The notes beneath the pieces are model-generated. The model saw only the letters and a program-made list of their open reading frames with translations, was not told the DNA's origin and made no database searches. 64,000 bases of DNA from Pseudonocardia sp. HH130630-07 (lineage in GTDB: Bacteria > Actinomycetota > Actinomycetes > Mycobacteriales > Pseudonocardiaceae): the NCBI RefSeq assembly GCF_001698125.1, contig NZ_CP013854.1:682001-746000 (forward strand), written 5' to 3'. Below, piece after piece: positions 55,575-63,628 of this stretch (its first letter is position 1; each line of letters opens with the position of its first letter). Position numbers and translations under genes: made by a program.

Positions 55575-57548
55575 CGCCTGCTGCGCCCCGGCACCGGGCG
55601 CGGACGCCCCGGAGGAACCGGAGGCGCCGGAGCCGGTCCGGCTGCACCGGGTCCGTGAACTCCGGCTCGCAGCGGTGGCGGCGGTCCTGCTCGCCGGCGC
55701 GCTCGTCGCCGGGTCCGCGGGAGCCCCGGCCCTCGCGGTCGCCGCGACGGAGCTCGTCGCCGCGGTGGTGGCCGGCTCGGCGTTCGTGCCGTCGGCGGTC
55801 CGTGCGGCACTCCGCGGGCGGGTCGGCGTCGGGCTGCTCATGACGATCGCCGCCGTCGGCGCGGTCGCGCTCGGCCGCTTCTCCGAGGCCGCCCTGCTGG
55901 GCGTGCTGTTCTCGATCGCCGAGGGGCTGGAGCAGCACGCGGTCGCGCGTACCCGGCGCGGCCTGCGCGCCCTGCTGGACCTGGTGCCGCGGACGGCGTC
56001 GGTGCTGCGCGCGGGGCGGGAGACCCCGGTGCCGCCCGGGGAGCTGCGCCCCGGTGACGTCCTCGTCCTGCGCCCGGGCGAGCGGGCACCCACCGACGGG
56101 GTGATCCGCTCCGGCCGGACCGGGCTCGATCTCGCCGCGGTGACCGGCGAGTCCGTCCCGGTGGACGCCGGTCCCGGGGACGCGGTGTTCGCCGGTGCGA
56201 TCAACGGGGGATCCGCGATCGAGGTGGAGGTGACCGTCCCGGTCGCGGACAGCTCGCTGGCCAGGGTCGTGCACCTCGTGGAGCAGGCGCAGGAGCGCAA
56301 GGGCTCCGGGCAGCGGCTCGCCGACCGGATAGCCCGGCCGCTCGTCCCGGCGATCATGGTCCTGGCCGGTCTGGTCGCCGTGCTCGGGACACTGCTCGGC
56401 GACGACCCGGTGACCTGGCTGGAGCGGGCGCTGGTCGTGCTGGTCGCGGCCGCCCCCTGCGCGCTGGCGCTGGCGGTGCCGCTGACCGTGGTCGCCGCGG
56501 TCGGGGCGGCGAGCCGCAACGGGATCCTCGTCAAGGGCGGTGCGGCGCTGGAGGAGCTCGGCCGGGTCCGGGTGGTGGCGCTGGACAAGACCGGCACCAT
56601 GACCCGCAACCGTCCGGAGGTCGTCGAGGTGCTCGGCGAGCCCGGTGTGGTGCTGACCCTCGCCGCCGGGCTGGAACGGCGCAGCGAGCATCCGCTGGCC
56701 CGGGCGGTCCTCGCCGCGGCCGGCGCGGCGGACCGGCCGGACGTCCGGATCGCCGAGGTCACGACGGTGCCCGGACACGGCGTCACCGGCGTGCTCGACG
56801 GCGGCACGCTGCGGCTCGGACGGCCCGGCTGGATCGACCCCGGTCCGTTCGCCACCGGGGTGGCACGGTGGCAGGCCGCCGGGGCGACCGTCGTCCTGCT
56901 CGAGCGCGACGACGTGCCGCTCGGTGCGCTCGCCGTCCGGGACGAGCTGCGTCCCGAGGCGGCCGCGGCGGTCACGCGGTTGCGGGCGCTCGGCCTCGGC
57001 GTCGCGATGCTCACCGGGGACAACCGGGCGACCGCGGCGGCCGTCGCGGTCCGGGCCGGTGTCGACGACGTCCACGCCGAGCTACGCCCGGCGGACAAGG
57101 CCGCGCTGGTCACCGCGCTCGGCCGGGGCGGGGCCGCCGGTCGGCGCCGGGCGGTCGCGATGGTCGGCGACGGCATCAACGACGCACCGGCGCTCGCCAC
57201 CGCCGACGTCGGCGTCGCGATGGGGCCATGGGGAGCGACGTCGCCGTGGAGACCGCCGACGTCGCGCTCATGGGTGAGGACCTGCGGCAGCTGCCCCGGG
57301 CGCTGGCGCACGCCCGGCGCTGCCGGCGGATCATGCTGCAGAACGTCGCGCTGTCCCTGGCCGTCATCGCGATCCTGGTCCCGCTGGCCGTCGTGGGCGT
57401 GCTCGGCCTGGCGACCGTCGTGCTGGTCCACGAGACCGCGGAGGTGCTGGTCATCCTCAACGCGCTGCGGGCGGCACGCTTCGGCACCGCGCCGCCCGCG
57501 GAGCGCGTCGGGCGCACCCCACCGGCCACACCGCACGCCGTGGGGTGA
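55567..57548 (+). pseudogene. Heavy-metal P1B-type ATPase (CadA/CtpG-like), frameshifted near the 3' end
   Basis: An about 660-aa exporter for Cd/Zn/Pb-type ions: Cys-rich N-terminus (ADACCAP), TGES (VTGESVPVD), APC in the metal-site helix (VAAAPCALALAVP), phosphorylation motif DKTGTM, SEHPLARAVL, TGDN and GDGINDAPALA. APC in place of CPC resembles mycobacterial CtpG. After VGVAMG the frame is lost. The expected AMGSDVAVETADVALMGEDL and the last membrane helices continue in another frame to 57548. One G is missing in the run at 57228-57231. A base-call error is likely, as everything else is intact. Confidence 0.85.
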
Positions 57549-57564
57549 CCGGCAGACGGTCGGA

Positions 57565-58269
57565 TCAGCCCTCGGCGAGTGCCTCGTCGAGGGCCCGGCG
57601 CGGGTCGTCGACCGTCTCCGGCTGCAGCCGCTCGCCGTCGACGAAGAACGTCGGCGTGCCCTGCACACCCAGCGCGTAACCGTCGCGGCGGTCGGCGTCG
57701 ATCCGCTGCCCGGTCTCGGGCGCCGCGTACGCCGCGTCGTACCGGGCCAGGTCGAGGCCCAGGTCCCGGGCGTAGCCACGGAACCGCTCGTCCATCGGGA
57801 CCTGCTGCTCGCCCCACTCGGACTGGGTCTCGAACATGCGCTGGTACATCGGCTCCAGCCGGCCCTGCTGGGCCGCGGCCTCCACCGCGCGGGCGGCGCG
57901 CTCGGCGTTGGCGTGGCTCGGCCCGGGGAAGTACCGGATCACGAAGTTGACGCGGTCTCCGTACTGCTCGCGGAGCTGCTCGATCACCGGGTACACCGCG
58001 CCGCAGGCCTCGCACTCGAAGTCGAGGAACTCGACGAAGTCGACGGTCGCGCCGGGCGCCGAGGACAGCCGGTGGCTGTCGGCCCGGACCGCGACCGCCG
58101 CCGCCCGGCCGGGGTCGGAGACGTCCTCGTCGCCGGAGCGGCCGATGACGAGCAGAGCGCCGACCGCCACGACGAACACGGCGACGATGACCAGCGAGAA
58201 CGTCAGGTTGGACAGGCCCGTGCGGGGAGCGGTGGACGGTACGCCGCGGCGTCGGGTGGAGCGGGTCAT
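57565..58269 (-). CDS. DsbA-family thioredoxin-like protein, membrane-anchored
   Basis: A 234-aa protein with a basic N-terminus and one membrane segment (FSLVIVAVFVVAVGALLVIG, about 24-43), then an extracytoplasmic DsbA/BdbD-like thioredoxin fold. The active site is FLDFECEACGAV (CEAC) and the cis-Pro loop is GVQGTPTFFVDG. It probably forms or isomerises disulfides in exported proteins. ATG at 58269. Downstream convergent neighbour of the metal ATPase; a link is possible but unproven. Confidence 0.88.
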   Translation of the reverse strand: MTRSTRRRGVPSTAPRTGLSNLTFSLVIVAVFVVAVGALLVIGRSGDEDVSDPGRAAAVAVRADSHRLSSAPGATVDFVEFLDFECEACGAVYPVIEQLREQYGDRVNFVIRYFPGPSHANAERAARAVEAAAQQGRLEPMYQRMFETQSEWGEQQVPMDERFRGYARDLGLDLARYDAAYAAPETGQRIDADRRDGYALGVQGTPTFFVDGERLQPETVDDPRRALDEALAEG

Positions 58270-58370
58270 GACGGCCTCTCGGATCGCGTGCCGGGCCGTC
58301 GCGGCACGATGCCGGGCCCGGGCAGGGTGATGTGCGGCGGGCCGGGCGCACGAGGGCCCGGCGAGCACGT

Positions 58371-58700
58371 CTAGATCCGGAAGACCTGCAGGTCGGCGGC
58401 GGTGTGCCGGGACAGGAGGGGCGGCGCCCGGTCGGTCACGCACATCCGCGGCGCCGCGGTCGCAGCACCGGCCGGACGGTCCGGCAGCACCACCGGGGCC
58501 GGGTGCCCGACCGTGGGGGCCGCGGTCGACAGCCGCCCGGCCGCAGCGTGCTCCACCGGGGCGCCGTGGCACCCGTGCGCGCGCTCCGCGGCGGACGCCT
58601 GGGCAGTGGGGCCGACCGTCGCGCACGAGGTGAGGCCCATCGCGAGCACGGCGAGGAGCCCGACCGCGACCACGGCCGACCACTGCGCGACTCGCCGCAC
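58371..58700 (-). CDS. Small lipoprotein of unknown function
   Basis: A 109-aa protein with a lipoprotein signal (VVAVGLLAVLAMGLTSCATV, Cys about 26) and a short Ala/Pro/His-rich mature part with two further cysteines. GTG at 58700 follows GGAGGGGGAG. TAACCT at about 58,730 on the minus strand is a possible -10. Possibly cotranscribed with the DsbA-like gene 101 bp downstream. Confidence 0.6.
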   Translation of the reverse strand: MRRVAQWSAVVAVGLLAVLAMGLTSCATVGPTAQASAAERAHGCHGAPVEHAAAGRLSTAAPTVGHPAPVVLPDRPAGAATAAPRMCVTDRAPPLLSRHTAADLQVFRI

Positions 58701-58725
58701 CCGCTCCCCCTCCGACCGGGTGAGG

Positions 58726-58938
58726 TTAGCGCGCGCCCGCGGCGGAACCGGTCACGACGCCGGTTCCCGGCCCCTGCGGGCGCCGGGAGACGCGCTGCCC
58801 GACGGCCACCGCGACCCACGCCAGGCCGATCCCCACCCGGCCCGGGGCCAGATCGGCGGGCCGCGGGTGCTGGCCGTCGGCGGTGTTCTGAGCCGGCTGC
58901 CAGACCCTGACGCGCTCGCGACCGGGTGTCGCCATCAT
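58726..58938 (-). CDS. Possible small hypothetical protein
   Basis: A 70-aa frame (TPGRERVRVWQPAQNTADGQ; GRVGIGLAWVAVAVGQRVSR). It has no known domain and one weakly hydrophobic stretch. It sits alone between the lipoprotein gene and the divergent peptidase gene. It could be a chance frame. Confidence 0.35.
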   Translation of the reverse strand: MMATPGRERVRVWQPAQNTADGQHPRPADLAPGRVGIGLAWVAVAVGQRVSRRPQGPGTGVVTGSAAGAR

Positions 58939-58982
58939 CCGGCTAGGCTGGGCGGCCCTCGTCGCACCGCCCGGGAGTCAGC

Positions 58983-59936
58983 GTGCCCCTGTTCCCCCCG
59001 ACCGAACCGTTCGACTGCGGTCTGCTCGACGTGGGGGGCGGCCACCACGTGTACTGGGAGCGCTGCGGAACCCGGGGCGCGCGGCCCGCCCTGTACCTGC
59101 ACGGCGGGCCCGGCAGCGGCGCGGGCGCCGGTGCCCGCCGGTACTTCGACCCGGAGTCGTCCGACGTCGTGCTGCTCGACCAGCGCGGGTGCGGCCGGAG
59201 CCGGCCGTCGCTGGGGGACCCGACCGTCGGGCTCGACGGGCACACCACCCGGGACCTGGTCGCCGACCTGGAGAGACTGCGGGAGCTGCACGGGTTCGCC
59301 GCCTGGACCGTCCTGGGCGTCTCCTGGGGCAGCACGCTGGCCCTGTCCTACGCCCAGGCCCACCGCGAGCGGGTCGACGGCATGGTCCTCGCCGCCGTCA
59401 CGACGACGACGGCCCGGGAGGTCGCGTGGCTCACCGAGGACGTGGGGCGGTTCTTCCCGCAGGAGTGGGAGCGGTTCGCCGGCGCCGTCCCCGAGCGGCT
59501 CCGCGGGCGACGGCTCGTCGACGCCTACGCCGAGATGCTCGCCGATCCGGACCCGGGCGTCCGGGAGCACGCGGCCCGCGAGTGGTGCCGGTGGGAGGAC
59601 GCGATCGTGTCCCTCGATCCCGGCCACCGGCAGCAGGACCGCTTCCGGGACCCGGACTTCCGCTACCTGTTCGCCCGCACCGTCACGCACTACTTCCGGC
59701 ACGCCGCCTTCCAGCCGGACGGACGGCTGCTGCGCGACGCACCCGGCCTCGACGGGATTCCCGGCGTGCTGATCCACGGACGGCTCGACGTCGGCGGGCC
59801 GCTGGACACCGCCTGGCGGCTGCACCGGCGCTGGGCGACCAGCCGCCTGCAGGTGCTCGACGACACCGGCCACGGCGGCACGACGAGCTTCACCGACGCC
59901 GTCGTCGACGGGCTGGCCGAGGTCACCGCCGGGTGA
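58983..59936 (+). CDS. pip: Proline iminopeptidase (alpha/beta hydrolase)
   Basis: A 317-aa S33 peptidase that removes N-terminal proline from peptides in the cytoplasm. Seen are the oxyanion segment LYLHGGPGSGAGAG, LLDQRGCGRS, the nucleophile elbow GVSWGSTLALSYA (Ser) and the C-terminal His (DDTGHGG); GRLDVGGPL supplies the Asp. GTG 58983 is preceded by GGGAG. Length and motif order are typical. Confidence 0.92.
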   Translation: MPLFPPTEPFDCGLLDVGGGHHVYWERCGTRGARPALYLHGGPGSGAGAGARRYFDPESSDVVLLDQRGCGRSRPSLGDPTVGLDGHTTRDLVADLERLRELHGFAAWTVLGVSWGSTLALSYAQAHRERVDGMVLAAVTTTTAREVAWLTEDVGRFFPQEWERFAGAVPERLRGRRLVDAYAEMLADPDPGVREHAAREWCRWEDAIVSLDPGHRQQDRFRDPDFRYLFARTVTHYFRHAAFQPDGRLLRDAPGLDGIPGVLIHGRLDVGGPLDTAWRLHRRWATSRLQVLDDTGHGGTTSFTDAVVDGLAEVTAG

Positions 59937-60033
59937 GGCCCTGTTCGCCGTACCGGGGTTGACCGGGCGCGCGTCCGCTTCGCACAGTGGAGGTCGCAGT
60001 CCATCGAGTCCACTCCCGGATCGGAGACCCGCG

Positions 60034-60525
60034 GTGAAGTACCTGTTCGTCAACGGACGGCTCGCCATCCAGATCCGGTACTGGGAGGAGCCCGGGTTCG
60101 GCGACGGCGGCGCCCGGGTCGAGTTGCGCCGGGTCACGCAGGTGGAGGGCACGGCGCACCGGGCCGGTGCCGCGGGGTGCACGGTCAGCCCGGTCCGGCC
60201 GGACGGGCTGTGGCGCGCCGACCTGTTCCTGAACCTCGACCGGCCGGGCGAGGGCTGCTTCCACCACCACCCCACCTTCTCGGCCACCGACGTCGGCGGC
60301 CGGGAGTTCGAGCGGGCGATCACCGACGATCCGCGGCGCTGGATCGAGGACCGCCTGCGCGACCTGCCGGCGTTGCTCGCGCTGTGCGGCGGAGAGGACG
60401 TCCTGTCCTCGGTGGACCTCGACGAACACCGGCGCGCGCTCCCGCTGATGCTGACGGCGGTGGAGCAGTGCCTGGCCCGGCTGCCGGCCGAGCTGGTCCG
60501 CCGGCACGCCTCGGCCGGGAGCTGA
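60034..60525 (+). CDS. Conserved-looking hypothetical protein
   Basis: A 163-aa soluble protein (MKYLFVNGRLAIQIRYWEEP ... GCFHHHPTFSATDVGGREFE ... WIEDRLRDLPALLALCGGED). The HHH run and acidic C-terminal helices are the main features. I do not recognise the family. GTG at 60034 has CGGAG nine bases before it. It ends 4 bp from the convergent aldolase gene. Confidence 0.65.
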   Translation: MKYLFVNGRLAIQIRYWEEPGFGDGGARVELRRVTQVEGTAHRAGAAGCTVSPVRPDGLWRADLFLNLDRPGEGCFHHHPTFSATDVGGREFERAITDDPRRWIEDRLRDLPALLALCGGEDVLSSVDLDEHRRALPLMLTAVEQCLARLPAELVRRHASAGS

Positions 60526-60529
60526 CCGC

Positions 60530-61177
60530 TCACCCGTGGTGCAGCCCCGGTAGCTCCTCCGGCGGGAACGTGGCCGTCCGGTTCCCGACGGCGAGCAGCC
60601 GGTAGGTCATCTCCGCCGCCTGCTCCAGGTTCAGCGCACGCCGGTAGGCCGACGCCGGGTCCGCACCGACGCAGGAGCTGCCGTGGTGGGCCATGAGGAC
60701 GCAGTCCGCGTCGGCGACGGCGGCCGCCGCGGAGTCGGCCAGCGCGTCGCTGCCGTTCGGGTGGAACGCGGTGCGGGCGATCCGCCGCACGTAGTGGGCG
60801 TGGTCCATCGTGACCAGCCGGATCTCCTCCCCCAGCGCGTCCACCAGCAACGACGCCTGCGGGTGCAGGTGGATCACGGCCTGGACGTCCGCACGGGCCT
60901 CGTAGGTGCGGGTGTGCAGCCGCCACTCGCTCGACGGCCGCCCGGTCCCGGCCCGCACCCGGCCGTGGCCGTCGACGACGCAGAAGTCGTCCACGCCCAG
61001 CCGGTCGAGCCAGGTTCCCGCACACGTGACGAGATAGCGGTCCGCGCCGAGCCGGACCGACAGGTTGCCGCCGCTGGCGAGGACGAGCCCGCGGGACACC
61101 GCGTCCGCCCCGATCCGGATCAGCTCGGTGCACCGGTCCGCGGGGACGACGCCGTCCGCCTCGATGGTCGGGGCCAC
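60530..61177 (-). CDS. Class II aldolase/adducin-family protein
   Basis: A 215-aa zinc-dependent aldolase/epimerase-type protein. The substrate loop is LASGGNLSVRL. Zinc histidines lie in VIHLHPQASLL and at DADCVLMAHHGSSCVG; SSEWRLHTRTYEARADVQAV is typical. Fuculose-1-phosphate aldolase-like, but substrate open. GTG at 61177 follows AGGAGG at 11 nt; the upstream open frame lacks coding character. Confidence 0.88.
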   Translation of the reverse strand: MAPTIEADGVVPADRCTELIRIGADAVSRGLVLASGGNLSVRLGADRYLVTCAGTWLDRLGVDDFCVVDGHGRVRAGTGRPSSEWRLHTRTYEARADVQAVIHLHPQASLLVDALGEEIRLVTMDHAHYVRRIARTAFHPNGSDALADSAAAAVADADCVLMAHHGSSCVGADPASAYRRALNLEQAAEMTYRLLAVGNRTATFPPEELPGLHHG

Positions 61178-61537
61178 GGTGCGGATGTCCTCCTCGATCC
61201 CGGCGCCGCCGCACCGGCCGGGTGTCCGACGACGGTCGGCGCGACCCGCCGCCCCTTCCGGTCCAGCCTGCACGAGACCGCACCGCCAGGACAGCCGGAG
61301 CCGGTGGCGGACGACGCCCGGAGCCACCGGGGGCAGCGGTCGGCTGTTCCTCCCACGGCCGGCCGTTCCGTCGTGATCGCATGCCGCCACCGACCACCGT
61401 GCTCTGACGACAGGGCCGACGATCGTCCGGGCCGTCATCGCGGCCGGTGCACCGGGATGCGCTGGGTCTGCGCGTCGGCGTCGTCGAGCGGTCCGGGGTC
61501 GCGCCGGGCGATCGGGTGCCCGTGATCGGCGCCGCGC
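61178..61537. other. Intergenic region without a recognised gene
   Basis: This 360-bp stretch holds the aldolase ribosome site (near 61,190) and otherwise GC-rich sequence with open frames on several strands, none with motifs or a sensible start. The minus-strand frame just after 61538 reads protein-like for about 30 residues (ARRDPGPLDDADAQTQRIPV) but has no start codon. Confidence 0.4.
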
Positions 61538-62539
61538 TCAGCCCCCGTCCGGGCGCACCCGCAGCAACTGTCCCGCGGTGAGCGCCACCCTCCGGTCGGC
61601 GTCGGCCACCAGATCGGTCAGGACGGCGTCGGCCTCCGGCCCGGGAACCTCGGCGAGCGCCGTCGTCAGCCGCAGCCTGACCGACACCTCGGCGCCGGTC
61701 AGCGCCTCCGCGATCGCCGCGGCGACCTCGGCGCCCCGGTGCTGCGTCGACGCCAGTGTCCCCAGCACCTCCGCGGCCTCCACGTCGTCGGGACCGTCGA
61801 CGACCATGTCGACGAGCGCGGCCACCGTGTCCGGCAGACCGAGCGTGCCGCGCACGAGGGTCGCGCGCCGCGCCACCAGTGGATCGGCGTGCCGGAACGC
61901 CTCGGCCAGCACCGACAGGGCCCGGGGCGACCCGATCTTCAGCAGCGCGGTCAGCGCACGGTGCCGACGGTCGGCGTCCGGTGCGTCGAGCGCGTCGGCC
62001 AGCACCGCGACCGCGTCGTCGCCGGCCCGGGCGACGGCCCAGTCCAGTGCCCCGGCGACGACCGGGTCGGGCTCGGACAGCGTGGCCTCGGCGAGCAACT
62101 CGGCGTCCCGCGTCGCCCCGCCGGTGAGCGACAGGGCGAGCCGCTGCCGGGCCGAGGGGTCCGCCGCCTCCAGTCCGCGCAGGAGCCCGGTCGTCCGGAG
62201 CACGTCCGTCCAGTCGGCCGGGTCGCTCCCCCGGACCCGTCCGAGCCTGCGCAGCAGCTCCTCGTCCCGGGCGATCCGGTCCCGGGTACGGGCGACGAGC
62301 CGCTCGACCAGCGCGGTCGGGTCGAACGAGAGATCGCCCAGGGCCTCCGCGACGTCGGGCAGGCCCATGCCCAGCGCGCGCAGGCCCTCCACGTGGAACA
62401 ACCGGCGGACGTCGGCCTCGGAGTACTCCCGGTAGCCGCCGAGGGTGCGCCCGGACGGGCGCACCAGCCCGATCGCGTCGTAGTGACGCAGCATGCGGGC
62501 GCTGATCCCGGACCGCCGGGACACCTCGCCGATCAGCAC
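61538..62539 (-). CDS. MerR-family regulator with HEAT-repeat C-terminus
   Basis: A 333-aa protein. Residues 1-70 are a MerR HTH (LIGEVSRRSGISARMLRHYD; GYREYSEADVRRLFHVEGLR), followed by the usual dimer helix. Residues about 120-325 are five to six HEAT-like helical repeats (VAVLADALDAPDADRRHRAL; RALSVLAEAFRHADPLVARR; GAEVAAAIAEALTGAEVSVR) in place of a ligand pocket, suggesting a protein-binding sensor. GTG at 62539 overlaps the upstream HEAT gene by 7 bp, so the two are coupled. Confidence 0.85.
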   Translation of the reverse strand: MLIGEVSRRSGISARMLRHYDAIGLVRPSGRTLGGYREYSEADVRRLFHVEGLRALGMGLPDVAEALGDLSFDPTALVERLVARTRDRIARDEELLRRLGRVRGSDPADWTDVLRTTGLLRGLEAADPSARQRLALSLTGGATRDAELLAEATLSEPDPVVAGALDWAVARAGDDAVAVLADALDAPDADRRHRALTALLKIGSPRALSVLAEAFRHADPLVARRATLVRGTLGLPDTVAALVDMVVDGPDDVEAAEVLGTLASTQHRGAEVAAAIAEALTGAEVSVRLRLTTALAEVPGPEADAVLTDLVADADRRVALTAGQLLRVRPDGG

Positions 62540-63207
62540 ATCGTCGCTCCCTCGCCGAGCGGCGCCCCGCGGAGCGCGACGATCCGGCGGGCCTCGTCCA
62601 TCGCGCCGTCGAACGCCTCGTCGGGATCGGCCATGACCCGCTCGGTGGCGACCGCGTGCGCCCGAACGTCGGGATCGGACGCGGTCGCGGCCCGGGCGAC
62701 GGCGGGCTCGGCCGCTTCTCCCAGCACCGCGAAGGCGCGGCTCAGGCTCCTCTGCAGCTCCCGGCCACCCCGGCCGAACTGCGTCGCCAGGGTCGCCGCC
62801 AGCCCGCTCTCGGCTCCCTCCGGGACCAGACCGGCCGCCGTACGCCACGCGGTGCGGGCCACCTCGTCGTCCGCGTCCTGCAGCAGCGCGGTGCTGATCG
62901 CGGGCCACGCCCGGGGGTCGCCGATCTTCGACAGCGTGTGCAGCGCCTGGCTCCGGCCCTGCGCGACCTCGGAGCCGAGCTCGGCCAGCAGGAGGTCCAC
63001 CGTCACCGCGGCATCATGCCGGGTCAGCGCCCAGGTCAGCATGTCGCGGACGTAGAAGTCGGGTTCGACGGCGCACCGCCGGACCAGCATCTCGACGTTC
63101 GCCGGGTCGGGGCGCGTCCCCGCGGCGAGCGCCGCGTTCAGGCGCACCGACACCGCCGGGTCCGCCAGTGCCGGTCCCGGGTGTGGGCCATCGTGCACGT
63201 CGGTCAT
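62533..63207 (-). CDS. HEAT-repeat protein
   Basis: A 224-aa protein of HEAT/PBS-lyase-type repeats (VRRCAVEPDFYVRDMLTWAL; LGSEVAQGRSQALHTLSKIG; ISTALLQDADDEVARTAWRT; AVLGEAAEPAVARAATASDP). It probably is a binding scaffold, perhaps for the MerR-HEAT partner encoded next. ATG at 63207 is chosen over GTG 63216 because GGAGG lies 8 nt before it. A MerR-type promoter lies upstream. Confidence 0.8.
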   Translation of the reverse strand: MTDVHDGPHPGPALADPAVSVRLNAALAAGTRPDPANVEMLVRRCAVEPDFYVRDMLTWALTRHDAAVTVDLLLAELGSEVAQGRSQALHTLSKIGDPRAWPAISTALLQDADDEVARTAWRTAAGLVPEGAESGLAATLATQFGRGGRELQRSLSRAFAVLGEAAEPAVARAATASDPDVRAHAVATERVMADPDEAFDGAMDEARRIVALRGAPLGEGATMC

Positions 63208-63227
63208 CTCGACCACCTCCGCCCGTG

Positions 63228-63258
63228 ATCCAAGGCCTTGTCACGGTGTCAGGGTCAA
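63228..63258 (-). promoter_or_regulatory. MerR-type promoter of the HEAT/MerR operon
   Basis: On the minus strand TTGACC (63258-63253) and TTGGAT (63233-63228) are separated by 19 bp. The spacer holds the near-perfect 13-bp dyad TGACACCGTGACA (63251-63239). This indicates autoregulation by the MerR-HEAT protein. Confidence 0.7.
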
Positions 63259-63405
63259 GCAGGAACGCGCTGCTCCGTCCAGCACGGCGCCCGGGGGATC
63301 CGCTCCGCCCGGACTCCGCACTCCGGTACGAAGCCCGGATGGGCCCCTGACCGCGGACCGCCTGCGCGAGGCCGTCGATCTCCTTGCCCGGCCGAGGCCG
63401 CCCGC

Positions 63406-63585
63406 ATGTACCGGCACCCGAACCTGCACGCCTGGCGGGTGATGCCGGACCGGATCGCGGCCGGGGAGCGGGGCCGCATCGTCGTCGTCTTCGTCGACGC
63501 GCTCGACGAAGACCCGAGCAGCCCTTACGACGCGGTGTTCCGTACCCAGGTCGCCCGCGGCGAGCGCTCGGAACTGCACGTGTGA
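63406..63585 (+). CDS. Small hypothetical protein
   Basis: A 59-aa frame (MYRHPNLHAWRVMPDRIAAG ... RIVVVFVDALDEDPSSPYDA) with a plausible beta-strand core. Just upstream another frame also looks coding (ADRLREAVDLLARPR, from about 63,340), so the gene may be longer and frameshifted. Family unknown. Confidence 0.45.
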   Translation: MYRHPNLHAWRVMPDRIAAGERGRIVVVFVDALDEDPSSPYDAVFRTQVARGERSELHV

Positions 63586-63628
63586 CGACGGCCCGGGCGG
63601 ACCGGCCGCCACACGCTACGGTCCGCCG

